This document shows, in pieces, positions 6,279 to 6,792 of a stretch of DNA of 6,792 nucleotides; the stretch's first letter is position 1; the number at the start of each line of letters is the position of its first letter. The stretch is taken from positions 1 through 6,792 of the forward strand of contig JARGOJ010000310.1 of assembly GCA_029210225.1 (NCBI GenBank), given 5' to 3'. The position numbers were made by a program, and so were the translations under genes. The notes beneath the pieces were generated by a model, which was not told the DNA's origin, made no database searches, and saw only the letters and a list, made by a program, of their open reading frames with translations. This stretch comes from Planctomycetota bacterium. Its GTDB lineage: Bacteria > Planctomycetota > J058 > JARGOJ01.

Positions 6279-6792
6279 CTAATTCTTAGCGGACGGCGGC
6301 TGACGAAAGAAACGAGTAAAAAAGCCTTTTCCTTGCTCGGGAACTTCGAGGCTCAATAGATATTGTTCAATGGCATAAAGATAGTCGTTGATGCTTTGGA
6401 AACGCTTCCTCGGCGATGTTTTCAATCCTTGCTCCAGAATCAGCTTAAGATTGTCGTCAACCTTCGCTTGGCTCCCCTGCAAGATGGTCCCAAGGAAGAA
6501 GTTTGGGCTCTTATCGACCCACATGCTGTCTTTTGAGAAGACCGACCAATCAATGAGCCCCGCGATCATCTCAAGAAAAGTAATGGTCAATGCATAAAGA
6601 TCACTTTGCGGAGAAGCTTCTTGCCACGCGAGCTCCGGCGCCATGTACTGAGGTTTTCCGATACCCGAATAGCGAAAGCCTTGAGCCCCGGCCTTCATCC
6701 CCGTCGCGGTTATAGACCGCAGCTCCTTATCTTGAATAGGATCTTTGAAGAGCTTGGCGAGCCCCATATCACCAAGCACGGCCACCGGGTCC
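6279..6792 (-). CDS. Partial gene (5' end outside window): Ser/Thr protein kinase, C-terminal lobe
   Basis: The frame is open to the right edge of the window, so only the last 170 codons and a TAG stop are visible; the GTG at 6785 is internal. The visible part starts just before the magnesium-binding motif, here GDMGLAK (D-M-G in place of DFG). It then shows GKPQYMAPE, ending the activation segment with an intact APE but with Lys where GTPxYMAPE kinases have Thr. Next come the SDLYAL motif with the conserved Asp, the hydrophobic helix TFLEMIAG, and SPRKRF with the conserved subdomain XI Arg. After the kinase fold there is only a short basic tail (GFFTRFFRQPPSAKN), with no membrane helix or TPR, unlike the kinase at 1570-4497. 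It is therefore probably a cytoplasmic kinase or one with its other domains at the N-terminus. The ATP-binding lobe and the catalytic HRD loop lie outside the window, so activity cannot be judged. Convergent with the STN-module gene. Confidence 0.88.
   Translation of the reverse strand, partial: DPVAVLGDMGLAKLFKDPIQDKELRSITATGMKAGAQGFRYSGIGKPQYMAPELAWQEASPQSDLYALTITFLEMIAGLIDWSVFSKDSMWVDKSPNFFLGTILQGSQAKVDDNLKLILEQGLKTSPRKRFQSINDYLYAIEQYLLSLEVPEQGKGFFTRFFRQPPSAKN

Overview
The window looks like bacterial chromosome from a planctomycete or a close relative. This is an inference from family style. The large kinase has the DWG variant of the DFG motif and a PPEQAQG-type activation-segment end, followed by one membrane helix and a long TPR domain, which is common in Planctomycetota. 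The window is rich in Hanks-type Ser/Thr kinase signalling, one gene uses a TTG start, and base composition is moderate. No rRNA, tRNA, CRISPR array, insertion sequence or phage gene was seen.

Layout, left to right: (1) the 3' end of a plus-strand gene (1-723) with TPR-like helices near its C-terminus. (2) A convergent gap holding a long imperfect palindrome (about 734-830) that touches the stop codon of the next gene. (3) A minus-strand FHA (phosphothreonine-binding) protein (827-1348). (4) A 221-bp spacer with small hairpins and a doubtful 80-codon open frame. (5) A 975-residue minus-strand membrane Ser/Thr kinase with a C-terminal TPR domain (1570-4497). (6) A divergent intergenic region of about 236 bp with a small inverted repeat. 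(7) A plus-strand membrane-anchored or exported protein with two tandem STN/secretin-N-domain-like modules (4734-6206). (8) A short convergent gap with a terminator-like hairpin. (9) The 3' end of a second Ser/Thr kinase on the minus strand (6279-6792, truncated by the window edge).

How the genes may work together: the kinase and the FHA protein lie on the same strand in the order kinase then FHA, so a writer/reader pair for threonine phosphorylation is plausible. The kinase's predicted orientation puts its catalytic domain in the cytoplasm and the TPR domain outside the cytoplasmic membrane. The divergent STN protein would also act beyond that membrane, so the pair could connect an envelope event to cytoplasmic phosphorylation. 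This connection rests on position only.

I did not find a clearly new defence, mobile or biosynthetic system. The items most worth a second look are the long palindrome at 734-830, the duplicated STN protein with its cysteine-rich acidic insert, and an acidic threonine motif in the kinase's N-terminal tail that could dock the FHA protein.
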